From contig JAMCVR010000065.1 in NCBI GenBank assembly GCA_023475455.1, positions 1-5,642 of the forward strand: 5,642 bases of DNA. The letters are read 5' to 3'. Of this stretch, positions 1-5,642 are shown in pieces. The translations under genes and the position numbers were made by a program. Each line of letters begins with the position of its first letter. Positions within the stretch are counted from its first letter, which is position 1. This DNA is from Thermoplasmatota archaeon. Lineage in GTDB: Bacteria; Pseudomonadota; Gammaproteobacteria; Burkholderiales; Thiobacillaceae. The notes under the pieces are model-generated. The model was not told the DNA's origin. It saw only the letters and a program-made list of their open reading frames with translations, and made no database searches.

Positions 1-704
1 GCCCACAGTTCCAGGCCGAGACTGGATGCGGCTGGCGTGCGCGGCGCAGGCGCCGCTTCGGAGCCTTGCGCGCTCGCCAGCGGCCAGCTGGCATGGCGCG
101 CCGCCAATGCCTCGATGCGCGCGCTGACGCCCACTTCGTCGAGCGAGGGCACCGCGCGCAGGTTGGCCAGATCGGCCGCGATCGCGCGGCGCAGTGCGGT
201 GAACTGCGGCTTGTTCAAACGCTGCAGACGGGTGTCGGCGCCTTCCAGCGCGATGATCGCGGCTTTCACGTTGCCTGCCAGCTGCAACTGCTGGGCGGCG
301 GTGAGCAGCACCTGCTCGATCTCGGCCAGCGCCCACTGGTCGCGACCCTGCGACAGATCCTTGTAGAGCGCTTCGAGCGAAAGCTGCTGCTGCTGCGACG
401 TCGCCATCTGGCTTTCGATGTGGGCGACCTTTTCGCTGACCTGTCGCATCGCGTCGTCGGCGTTGCGCGCCAGCAGGCGGGTTTCGCTGACCTCCTTGTC
501 GGTTTCGGCAAGCCGGCGCCCGAGTTCGGTCTTCAGATCGCGGATGCGTTCGCGGCTATCGAACCATGACCAGGCCGCGGCCGCCAGCGCCAGCGCAGCG
601 ATCAGCAGGGCGACCAGCGCCACCGGCGAGGACGGGGCATGCATGCCGGCATGAACAGGCGCGGCGGCGGGCTGGGAGGCGGACGTCTCGGGCGTTTCAC
701 TCAT
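1..704 (-). CDS. hemX: HemX-like membrane-anchored protein, N-terminal 234 residues (3' end beyond window)
   Basis: The reading frame starts at the ATG at 704-702 and stays open to the window edge, so only the N-terminal part (234 codons) is present. E. coli HemX is about 390 residues. What is seen: a Pro/Ala-rich cytoplasmic N-terminus (residues 1-26), one hydrophobic membrane segment (about 27-47, followed by WSWFDSRERIR), a charged, Gln-rich, probably coiled-coil stretch (about 50-118), then the HemX hallmark QWALAEIEQVLLTAAQQL at 123-140. This predicts a single-pass inner-membrane protein with a large periplasmic domain. The start codon overlaps the hemD stop (ATGA) and has a good ribosome site, so it is the third gene of a hemCDX operon. 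The family is often labelled uroporphyrinogen-III C-methyltransferase, but nothing resembling a SAM-dependent methyltransferase is visible in this part. Its function is not firmly established; a supporting role in tetrapyrrole synthesis is inferred from context. A hemY-like gene commonly follows, but lies outside the window. Confidence 0.88.
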   Translation of the reverse strand, partial: MSETPETSASQPAAAPVHAGMHAPSSPVALVALLIAALALAAAAWSWFDSRERIRDLKTELGRRLAETDKEVSETRLLARNADDAMRQVSEKVAHIESQMATSQQQQLSLEALYKDLSQGRDQWALAEIEQVLLTAAQQLQLAGNVKAAIIALEGADTRLQRLNKPQFTALRRAIAADLANLRAVPSLDEVGVSARIEALAARHASWPLASAQGSEAAPAPRTPAASSLGLELW

Positions 705-1468
705 GAATTGTTCCTGAACCAGTTAACCAGGCCTTCCACCAGGCCGGCATCGCCACCCGGCGTGGCGACAACGTGCGCAAACCCGAAGCGGCGGGCCGCG
801 CCGGCGATTTTCTCATGCGGGACGAAAAGCGGAGTATGCAACAGCAAGGCCCGGCCCGCCTCGCCCAGCAGGGCCGCCAGATTGTCCAGCGTCTCCGCGC
901 TGGCGACGGTCACCGCATCGATCCCACCCGTCTGCCAGCGCGCCAGCAGGGGCGCGGCATCGGCATGCGGCCGCACGCGCCGGTAGCATTCCAGGAAACG
1001 CACCTGCGCTCCGCGCGCGGCGAGCGACTCGGCCAGCAAGGCACGGCCGCCGACGCCGCGCACGATCACCACCCGTTTGCCTGCGACATCCTGCAGCTGC
1101 GGCAGTGCCAGCAGCGCTTCGCTGTCCTGGCCGTCCGGCGTGACGACGCCGCTGACACCCCGTGCCCGCAGCGCGCGTGCCGTCCCCGGCCCCACCGCAA
1201 ACACCTCGGCCGAAGCCGGCAGGCCGCAGGCCGCAAGAATCGCCGCCATGCCGAACTGCGCGGCATTGGGGCTGATGAAAATCGCGATATCGGCTTCGGC
1301 CAGTTGCGCCAGCGGCGCGCTCAACGCCTCCACTGGCACCGCTTCGATAGCGAGTGCGGGAAATTCGAACGCCTCACCCCCGGTTGCCCGAATCGCCTGC
1401 GCCAGCGCGGCCGCCTGCTGGGCCGGCCGAGTCACCAGCACCGTGCGTCCGGTCAGCGCTCCCGTCAT
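701..1468 (-). CDS. hemD: Uroporphyrinogen-III synthase
   Basis: A 255-residue protein, close to the usual family length of about 250. It cyclises the linear hydroxymethylbilane made by HemC to uroporphyrinogen III with inversion of ring D, the common precursor of heme, siroheme and cobalamin; it acts in the cytosol. The family is poorly conserved, but its landmarks are present: [14 protein letters not shown] at 10-23 (start of the first Rossmann-like half), [10 protein letters not shown] at 64-73, [10 protein letters not shown] at 91-100, [17 protein letters not shown] at 133-149 followed by CYRR at 161-164, and [12 protein letters not shown] at 187-198 in the second half. The ATG at 1468 overlaps the hemC stop codon by four bases (ATGA), and the hemD stop likewise overlaps the hemX start. 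No clear Shine-Dalgarno precedes the ATG, so translation probably depends on coupling to hemC. Sequence motifs and gene order agree, so the assignment is firm. Confidence 0.96.
   Translation of the reverse strand: MTGALTGRTVLVTRPAQQAAALAQAIRATGGEAFEFPALAIEAVPVEALSAPLAQLAEADIAIFISPNAAQFGMAAILAACGLPASAEVFAVGPGTARALRARGVSGVVTPDGQDSEALLALPQLQDVAGKRVVIVRGVGGRALLAESLAARGAQVRFLECYRRVRPHADAAPLLARWQTGGIDAVTVASAETLDNLAALLGEAGRALLLHTPLFVPHEKIAGAARRFGFAHVVATPGGDAGLVEGLVNWFRNNS
712..715 (-). promoter_or_regulatory. Ribosome binding site of hemX
   Basis: Read on the minus strand this is AGGA, 7 bases upstream of the hemX ATG at 704. It lies inside the last codons of hemD and supports this ATG as the hemX start, in addition to coupling through the ATGA overlap. 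Confidence 0.6.
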
Positions 1469-2385
1469 GCAGGCAAGGCGTCAAGAACGGCGCGTGCGCC
1501 CCGTGCCAGCAGCTTGTCGGCGAGCGCTTGGCCGACCGCCTCGGGGTCGGTAGCAATGCCTTCGGCGCGGTCGTGGATGAAGCCGCCGCCGTCCGGGTTC
1601 GCCACGAAACCGTTCAGCACCAGGCGACCGCCCTCAAGCACCGCGTGCGCGCCCAGCGGCACTTGGCAACTGCCGCCGAGCACACGGCTGACCTGGCGTT
1701 CGGCGCGCACGCAGGCGGCGGTCTCGGGGTGGTTGAGCGCGGCAAGCATGGCGGCCACTTCGTGGTTGCCGCTGCGGATTTCGATGCCCAGCGCGCCCTG
1801 GCCGGCGGCGGGAATGCTGTCTTCCACGGCAAGCAGGCTTTTGATGCGCTCGCCGAGGCCGAGCCGCTTGAGGCCGGCGGCGGCGAGCAGGATCGCGTCG
1901 AACCGGCCCTCGTCGAGCTTTTTCAGGCGAGTGCCGACGTTGCCGCGCAGCGGCTTCACCGTCAGGTGCGGGTAGCGCGCGCGCAGCTGCGCTTCGCGGC
2001 GCAGGCTGGAGGTGCCGACCACGCCGCCGGGCGGCAGGTCGGACAGACGTTCGTACCGGTTCGACACGAAGGCATCGCGCGGGTCCTCGCGCTCGCCGAT
2101 CGCCGCCAGCTCGAACCCCGGCGGCAGTTCCATCGGCACGTCCTTCATCGAGTGCACCGCCAGGTCGGCCTGCCCCGCTTCCAGCGCGACTTCGAGTTCC
2201 TTGACGAACAGGCCCTTGCCGCCGACCTTGGACAGCGTGACGTCGAGGATCTGGTCGCCGCGCGTGGTCATGCCCAGGATGTTCACCGTGCAGCCGGGGT
2301 GTAGAGCGCGCAGGCGGTCGCGGATATGCTCCGCCTGCCACATGGCAAGGGCACTTTCACGGGAAGCGATGGTCAGGGTCTGCAT
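1465..2385 (-). CDS. hemC: Hydroxymethylbilane synthase (porphobilinogen deaminase)
   Basis: A 306-residue enzyme (E. coli HemC is about 313) that condenses four porphobilinogen molecules into the linear tetrapyrrole hydroxymethylbilane in the cytosol. Visible hallmarks: [13 protein letters not shown] at 6-18, [11 protein letters not shown] at 55-65, [11 protein letters not shown] at 74-84 with the catalytic Asp82, [16 protein letters not shown] at 124-139, [15 protein letters not shown] at 146-160, and [12 protein letters not shown] at 237-248 with Cys240, which carries the dipyrromethane cofactor. The start chosen is the ATG at 2385-2383, because the protein then opens with [11 protein letters not shown] as family members do. 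The frame is open upstream to 2484, but those extra 33 residues do not look like HemC and would overlap the divergent gene. There is no convincing Shine-Dalgarno before this ATG. It is the first gene of the hemCDX operon. Confidence 0.97.
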   Translation of the reverse strand: MQTLTIASRESALAMWQAEHIRDRLRALHPGCTVNILGMTTRGDQILDVTLSKVGGKGLFVKELEVALEAGQADLAVHSMKDVPMELPPGFELAAIGEREDPRDAFVSNRYERLSDLPPGGVVGTSSLRREAQLRARYPHLTVKPLRGNVGTRLKKLDEGRFDAILLAAAGLKRLGLGERIKSLLAVEDSIPAAGQGALGIEIRSGNHEVAAMLAALNHPETAACVRAERQVSRVLGGSCQVPLGAHAVLEGGRLVLNGFVANPDGGGFIHDRAEGIATDPEAVGQALADKLLARGARAVLDALPA

Positions 2386-2433
2386 GGCGGTAAGAAGAGA
2401 CTGTTTGATTTGGCAAAAGATGGCGCGACACTG
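2386..2433. promoter_or_regulatory. Divergent intergenic region between hemC and the thioredoxin-like gene
   Basis: These 48 bases separate two divergent start codons and, unusually for this window, are relatively AT-rich (TTTGATTTGGCAAAAGAT at 2404-2421). Promoters for hemC (leftward) and for the thioredoxin-like gene (rightward) should lie in or near it, possibly reaching into either gene. I could not identify a convincing -35/-10 pair on either strand, so this is a placement by gene layout, not by motif. Confidence 0.4.
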
Positions 2434-2958
2434 ATGATCATGACGATCCCGCATCCACCCGAAAGAACCACAACCCTGCCGCAACAGTTCGCAGCCTGGG
2501 CCTTGATTCTAGCATGGGGGCTGGCGCTGCCCGGCACTGCCGGCGCGGCGAACGGCCTGGTTCACGCCAAGAATTTCCAGGCCGACGCGCGCACGGCCGC
2601 CAAACGCCGGGTGCCCATCATGGTGCTGTTCAGCAGCCCCGTCTGCTCCTATTGCGATCGCGCCAAGCGCGAATACCTGGTGCCGATGCACAAGGACCCG
2701 GCCTATCGCTCGCGCGTCATCTTCCGCGAAGTCACCATCGATTCCGACACGCCGCTCGCCGGGTTCGACGGCACGCCCACCACCGAAAGCGCGTTTGCCG
2801 CCGCCCACAAGGTGTTCATGGTTCCCACCGTCATGGTGTTCGACACCCGCGGCGAGGCAGCCGGCGAAGCCATCGTCGGCCTGCTGATTCCGGATTTTTA
2901 TTTCGGCTATCTGGAAGCGGCCATCGACGAGGGCGGGCGCAAGGTGCGCGGCAAATAA
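2434..2958 (+). CDS. Exported thioredoxin-fold protein with CSYC active site
   Basis: A protein of 174 residues from the ATG at 2434, or 172 from the ATG at 2440. A TTG at 2410 is also possible; no start has a strong ribosome site. The N-terminus carries a hydrophobic stretch [16 protein letters not shown] (19-34) ending in TAGA before an Ala, a plausible signal peptidase I site near residue 38, so the mature protein should act in the periplasm. The mature part begins the thioredoxin fold: [19 protein letters not shown] has a CxxC at residues 71-74, and [10 protein letters not shown] supplies the cis-proline (Pro131). This resembles the thioredoxin-like_2/SoxW-type group of periplasmic thiol proteins. 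A disulfide reductase role is inferred; the partner is unknown. The segment between the CxxC and the cis-proline includes an insertion ([15 protein letters not shown]) before the helix that leads to the cis-Pro strand. It is divergent from hemC, so a link to heme or cytochrome maturation is conceivable but unproven. Confidence 0.85.
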   Translation: MIMTIPHPPERTTTLPQQFAAWALILAWGLALPGTAGAANGLVHAKNFQADARTAAKRRVPIMVLFSSPVCSYCDRAKREYLVPMHKDPAYRSRVIFREVTIDSDTPLAGFDGTPTTESAFAAAHKVFMVPTVMVFDTRGEAAGEAIVGLLIPDFYFGYLEAAIDEGGRKVRGK

Positions 2959-2975
2959 CGCGCACCGCCTGCGCG
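2959..2975 (+). terminator. Short GC-rich stem-loop directly after the thioredoxin-like gene
   Basis: CGCGCA (2959-2964) and TGCGCG (2970-2975) form a perfect 6-bp stem with loop CCGCC, beginning at the base after the TAA stop. No T-tract follows, so it is not a classic intrinsic terminator. It may attenuate transcription or protect the 3' end, or be chance in GC-rich DNA. Confidence 0.3.
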
Positions 2976-3003
2976 CAGTACGCCAACTCGCGGCGGGTCG
3001 TAC

Positions 3004-3009
3004 TAGAAT
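3004..3009 (+). promoter_or_regulatory. Possible -10 element of the two-component operon
   Basis: TAGAAT differs from TATAAT at one position and lies in an otherwise GC-rich gap, 24 bases upstream of the response-regulator start. No recognisable -35 sits 16-18 bases upstream (around 2980-2987), so if real it would be activator-dependent or read by another sigma factor. Confidence 0.3.
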
Positions 3010-3025
3010 CCCTGCCATGCAGGGA
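3009..3025. repeat. Perfect 7-bp inverted repeat overlapping the response-regulator ribosome site
   Basis: TCCCTGC (3009-3015) and GCAGGGA (3019-3025) are perfect reverse complements around a CAT spacer. The right arm contains most of the Shine-Dalgarno AGGGAG. In RNA it would be a 7-bp hairpin with a 3-base loop hiding the ribosome site. In DNA it would be a compact operator placed just after the possible -10 at 3004-3009. Which, if either, is used cannot be decided from the sequence. Confidence 0.55.
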
Positions 3026-3026
3026 G
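3021..3026 (+). promoter_or_regulatory. Ribosome binding site of the response regulator, deciding a TTG start
   Basis: AGGGAG lies 7 bases upstream of the TTG at 3034. This spacing, together with the response-regulator fold beginning at once (KTLLADDHPL), supports TTG as the start. The nearby ATG at 3017 is in a different frame. Confidence 0.7.
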
Positions 3027-3033
3027 CATTCGC

Positions 3034-3675
3034 TTGAAGACCCTTCTGGCCGACGACCACCCGCTGATGCGCGAGGGAGTGAGGCAGGTATTGTCGCAAC
3101 TGGAGCCGCCGGTCGAAATCATCGACGCCCACGATTACCCCAGCCTGTTCGCGCAAACCGCCCTGCATGCCGATCTCGATCTGGCGCTGGTCGATCTCAA
3201 CATGCCGGGTTTCGTCGGCACCCAGGGCATCGCGCAGTACCGCAGCCGTTTCCCGGACATTCCCCTGGTGGTGTTGTCCGCCTCGGAAGCGCCGTACGAT
3301 ATTCGCAGCGCACTGGAAGCCGGCGCGCTGGGCTACATCCCCAAGGCCGCCTCCACCGCAACGATGCTGGCCGCCTTGCGGCGGGTGCTGGCGGGCGACG
3401 TCTACGTGCCGGCCTGCCTGGGCGACAGCCATGCCGGCCTGCACTCGGTCGCCCCCGCCGATTTCGAGGCGCTGCTGCACAGCGGACTGACGGCGCGCCA
3501 GCTCGAGGTGGCGCGCCTGCTGGTCCAGGGCTGCACCAACAGGGCCATCGGCAGCATGCTGTCGATGTCGGAAGGCACGGTGAAAGTGCACATCGCCGCG
3601 ATTTTCCGTGCCCTCAACGTCACCAACCGCACCGAAGCCGTGCTGGAGATCCAGCGGCTGATGCAGAAACCGTAA
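3034..3675 (+). CDS. NarL/LuxR-family two-component response regulator
   Basis: A 213-residue DNA-binding response regulator, the standard NarL/FixJ length, starting at TTG. The receiver domain (residues 1 to about 118) has all key residues: the acidic pair Asp7-Asp8 in LLADDHPL, phospho-acceptor Asp54 in ALVDLNMPG, Ser82 in VVLSAS as the switch Ser/Thr, and Lys104 in GYIPKA. A linker of about 30 residues follows. The C-terminal LuxR-type helix-turn-helix occupies about 150-210, with LTARQLEVARLLVQG, then NRAIGSMLSMSEGTVKVHI and FRALNVTNRTEAV. It should act as a cytosolic transcription factor controlled by phosphorylation. The cognate kinase is almost certainly the next gene, 7 bases downstream. 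Its leader holds an inverted repeat over the ribosome site, suggesting control of expression, perhaps autoregulation. Targets are unknown; no member with a named role can be assigned confidently. Confidence 0.94.
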   Translation: MKTLLADDHPLMREGVRQVLSQLEPPVEIIDAHDYPSLFAQTALHADLDLALVDLNMPGFVGTQGIAQYRSRFPDIPLVVLSASEAPYDIRSALEAGALGYIPKAASTATMLAALRRVLAGDVYVPACLGDSHAGLHSVAPADFEALLHSGLTARQLEVARLLVQGCTNRAIGSMLSMSEGTVKVHIAAIFRALNVTNRTEAVLEIQRLMQKP

Positions 3676-3682
3676 ACCGCCC

Positions 3683-5596
3683 GTGGATCATCTGCGCACT
3701 CTTTTCAGCCGGCTGTCGCTTTCCAGCATCCGCAGCCGCATGCTGGTGATTGCCCTGCTGCCCGCCCTGCTGACCGAATTCGGGATGGTGGCCTATTTCA
3801 CCTCGCAAACCCTCGCCGCCTCCGAAGCCGCGCTGCACGCGCGCGCCGCCAATGCCGCCCGCCATCTGGCCGATGCCCTGCCGTACGCACTGGTGAGCGG
3901 CGACACCGCGCGGCTGGTTGCGCTGCTCCAAACCGAGGCGCAAAACAGCCAGTTGTCCTATGCCCGCGTCACCGATGCGCGCGGGCGGCTGGTCGCCAGC
4001 ACCGGCGGCATCCTGCACGCAGCCGTCCTGGATGACCATTACCGGCAACGCACCGAGATACGCCTGCCCGCCGCCGACACGCGCGACGATGCCCTGTTTG
4101 CCGCCAGCGCCGTGCCGGGCGGTATCCTGCTGGGGCGCACCGAAATCGGCGTGTCGCGCGAGCAGATCAGCGCGTTCAAGCGCGATACCCTGTTCAATGC
4201 CGCCCTGCTGATGCTGGCGGCGCTGGCGCTCACCGGTGCGCTGGCGTGGCGGCTGTCCAACCGCCTGGCCGGGCAGTTGCGGCATGTCGGGCAGGTGGTG
4301 GGAAGGCTGGCGTGCGACGACCTCGCGGTGCGCACGCAACTGCCGCCGCAAGGCGAAGTCGGCGCGCTCGCCGCCGGGGTGAACGAGATGGCCGAAGCCC
4401 TGCAGACCCATCGCAGCGAACTGGAAAAACGCATCCGCGAAGCCACCGCCGACCTCGCCGCGAAGAAGGACATGGCCGAGCGCGCCAACCACGCCAAGTC
4501 GCGCTTCTTCGCCGCCGCCAGCCACGACCTGCGGCAGCCGCTGCACGCCCTGTCGTTGTTCGTCGCCGCGCTGAAGGCGCGCAACCGGCAGCCCGAAGCG
4601 CAAACCCTGATCGACAACATCGAGGCCTCCACCGCGGCGATGGAGTTGCTGTTCAATGCCCTGCTCGACATTTCGCGGCTGGACGCCGGCACCATCGAAG
4701 CGCACCCGGTGCATTTCCCGCTGCAGAAGATGCTGCTCGACCTCGACCACCAGTTCGGCGCGCTGGCGGCGGAAAAACAGCTGCGGCTGCGCTTCCGCCC
4801 GTGCGAGGTCACGCTGTACAGCGACCCGCTGCTGATCGAGCGCATCCTCGTCAACCTGATCGCCAATGCCATCCGCTACACCGACGACGGCGGCGTGCTG
4901 GTGGCCTGCCGCCGTCGCGGCCGCATGGTGCGCCTGAGCGTGATCGACACCGGTCGCGGCATCCCGCACGACCAGCAGGAAAGCGCGTTCCAGGAATTCG
5001 TCCAGCTGCACAACCCGGCACGCGACCGCAGCAAGGGGCTCGGGCTCGGTCTTGCCATCGTGTCGCGCCTGGGCCGGCTGCTCGGACACCGCGTCGACCT
5101 GCGCTCGCGCCCCGGCCACGGCTCCCTGTTCAGCATCGACGTGCCGTGCGGCGACGCCAGCCTGATCCAGGCTCCGGTGCCCGCCAGCGCGCCGGGACAG
5201 CTTCCCGCCGACGCACTGGTGCTGCTGGTCGACGACGAGAGCGCGATCCTGCGCGGCATGGCCGAACTGTTCGACAACTGGAACATCGACCTGGTCACCG
5301 CGCACAGCGCCGCAGAAGCCGAGCAGTGGCTCGACAGCCTCGGCCGCGTGCCCGACGTCGTCGTGTCGGATTACCGCCTGCCCGACGACACCGACGGCAT
5401 CGAAGTGATTGCCCGCCTGCGCCGGAAATTCGGCCGCGACATTCCCGCCATCCTGGTCACCGGCGACACCGCGCCCGACACCATCCTGCGCATCAGCCGC
5501 GCCGGCCATCCCCTGCTGCACAAGCCGCTGCGCCCCGCCAAACTACGCGCCCTGCTCACCCACCTGATCCAGCAGGCGCGCGCCGCCGTGGGATAA
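3683..5596 (+). CDS. Membrane-bound hybrid sensor histidine kinase with C-terminal receiver domain
   Basis: A 637-residue sensor kinase starting at GTG, 7 bases after the regulator stop; the first in-frame ATG (3740) would cut into the first membrane helix. Order of parts: membrane helix about 18-40; extracytoplasmic region about 41-170; second helix about 172-189 (NAALLMLAALALTGALAW); HAMP linker about 190-245; coiled coil; HisKA with phospho-acceptor His281 in AASHDLRQPLHAL; HATPase with N box NLIANAIRYT (391-400), G1 DTGRGIP (422-428), F-box-like FQEFVQL (436-442) and G2 GLGLGLAI (452-459); receiver about 511-628 with Asp517/Asp518, phospho-site Asp563 in VVSDYRLP, Thr593 and Lys614. All catalytic residues are intact. 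There is no Hpt domain in the protein, so the likely route is His281 to the neighbouring regulator, with Asp563 as a competing acceptor. The sensor region (ALPYALVSGDTARLVALL, then YARVTDARGRLVAS) faintly resembles BarA/CHASE8-type periplasmic domains; the ligand is unknown. Confidence 0.94.
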   Translation: MDHLRTLFSRLSLSSIRSRMLVIALLPALLTEFGMVAYFTSQTLAASEAALHARAANAARHLADALPYALVSGDTARLVALLQTEAQNSQLSYARVTDARGRLVASTGGILHAAVLDDHYRQRTEIRLPAADTRDDALFAASAVPGGILLGRTEIGVSREQISAFKRDTLFNAALLMLAALALTGALAWRLSNRLAGQLRHVGQVVGRLACDDLAVRTQLPPQGEVGALAAGVNEMAEALQTHRSELEKRIREATADLAAKKDMAERANHAKSRFFAAASHDLRQPLHALSLFVAALKARNRQPEAQTLIDNIEASTAAMELLFNALLDISRLDAGTIEAHPVHFPLQKMLLDLDHQFGALAAEKQLRLRFRPCEVTLYSDPLLIERILVNLIANAIRYTDDGGVLVACRRRGRMVRLSVIDTGRGIPHDQQESAFQEFVQLHNPARDRSKGLGLGLAIVSRLGRLLGHRVDLRSRPGHGSLFSIDVPCGDASLIQAPVPASAPGQLPADALVLLVDDESAILRGMAELFDNWNIDLVTAHSAAEAEQWLDSLGRVPDVVVSDYRLPDDTDGIEVIARLRRKFGRDIPAILVTGDTAPDTILRISRAGHPLLHKPLRPAKLRALLTHLIQQARAAVG

Positions 5597-5606
5597 TTAG
5601 ATTCGG

Positions 5607-5641
5607 GTGAGGCGTGAGGAGTAAGGGGTAAGGAGCCAGAA
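5607..5641. repeat. Tandem heptamer repeat, consensus GTRAGGN, reaching the window edge
   Basis: Four successive 7-base units are GTGAGGC (5607), GTGAGGA (5614), GTAAGGG (5621) and GTAAGGA (5628), followed by a degenerate fifth, GCCAGAA (5635). The array begins 11 bases after the kinase stop codon in non-coding DNA and may continue beyond the window. It contains no stem-loop, so it is not an intrinsic terminator. One strand is purine-rich, almost free of C. Confidence 0.75.
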
Positions 5642-5642
5642 T

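Noticed and set aside
66..569. A 167-codon plus-strand open frame near the left edge
   Set aside because: It lies opposite the hemX reading frame, which carries a membrane anchor, a HemX signature, a ribosome site and operon overlap.
773..2304. Long open frames on the plus strand opposite hemD and hemC (773-1975, 1354-2304)
   Set aside because: hemD and hemC are secure from their motifs, and the antisense products are Arg/Ala/His-rich with no domain.
2404..2418. Possible FNR-type site in the hemC/thioredoxin gap
   Set aside because: TTGAT at 2405-2409 matches one half-site, but the other half (CAAAA at 2414-2418) does not match ATCAA, so it does not qualify.
2434..2441. 8-bp palindrome ATGATCAT at the start of the thioredoxin-like gene
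   Set aside because: It is explained by two start-like ATG codons separated by ATC and is too short to claim as an operator.
2386..2484. N-terminal extension of HemC by 33 residues
   Set aside because: The frame is open, but the added residues do not resemble HemC, which should begin close to the TIASRES motif, and they would run across the divergent gene start.
3017..3019. ATG as an alternative start for the response regulator
   Set aside because: It is out of frame with the regulator (17 bases upstream of the TTG) and lies before the Shine-Dalgarno.
2509..3591. A 360-codon open frame on the minus strand spanning the thioredoxin-like gene and most of the regulator
   Set aside because: It crosses two well-supported plus-strand genes and the gap between them, and its product has no recognisable motif; it is a composition artefact.
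3620..5521. A 633-codon open frame on the minus strand opposite the kinase gene
   Set aside because: The plus-strand frame contains intact kinase motifs end to end. The antisense translation is low-complexity (rich in Gln, Gly, Ala, His) with no recognisable domain, as is usual for shadows of GC-rich genes.
5597..5642. Intrinsic terminator after the kinase gene
   Set aside because: No inverted repeat or T-tract is present in these bases; the terminator, if any, lies to the right of the window.

Overview
The window is GC-rich, densely coding bacterial DNA. It looks like a Betaproteobacterium, possibly from the Nitrosomonadales/Thiobacillaceae-type lineages. I infer this from the hemC-hemD-hemX gene order, the style of the sensor kinase (H-box HDLRQPLHAL) and the overall composition. 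The species cannot be fixed from the sequence alone.

Left half, minus strand (2385 down to 1): a heme/tetrapyrrole biosynthesis operon, hemC (hydroxymethylbilane synthase), hemD (uroporphyrinogen-III synthase) and hemX (membrane-anchored HemX-like protein). hemX is cut off by the left window edge. Both junctions are 4-base ATGA stop/start overlaps, so the three genes are very probably co-transcribed and translationally coupled. HemC polymerises four porphobilinogens into hydroxymethylbilane. HemD closes and inverts ring D to give uroporphyrinogen III. HemX has no proven enzymatic role but usually accompanies them.

Centre, plus strand (2434-2958): a small exported thioredoxin-fold protein with a CSYC active site, transcribed divergently from hemC across only about 48 bases. 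It is followed at once by a short GC-rich stem-loop.

Right half, plus strand (3034-5596): a two-gene signalling operon. A NarL/LuxR-type response regulator (TTG start) is followed 7 bases later by a membrane-bound hybrid histidine kinase (GTG start) with an extracytoplasmic sensor region, HAMP, HisKA, HATPase and a C-terminal receiver domain. Phosphate probably flows from the kinase His281 to Asp54 of the regulator, with the kinase's own receiver (Asp563) as a branch or brake. The leader of this operon holds a perfect 7-bp inverted repeat that overlaps the Shine-Dalgarno of the regulator. Target genes and signal are unknown.

The last 46 bases are non-coding and contain a tandem heptamer repeat (consensus GTRAGGN) that runs up to the window edge. 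No RNA genes, insertion sequences or CRISPR arrays are visible, and no gap between genes exceeds 80 bases. Most of the window is well-understood housekeeping plus one uncharacterised two-component system. I do not see strong evidence for a wholly new system.
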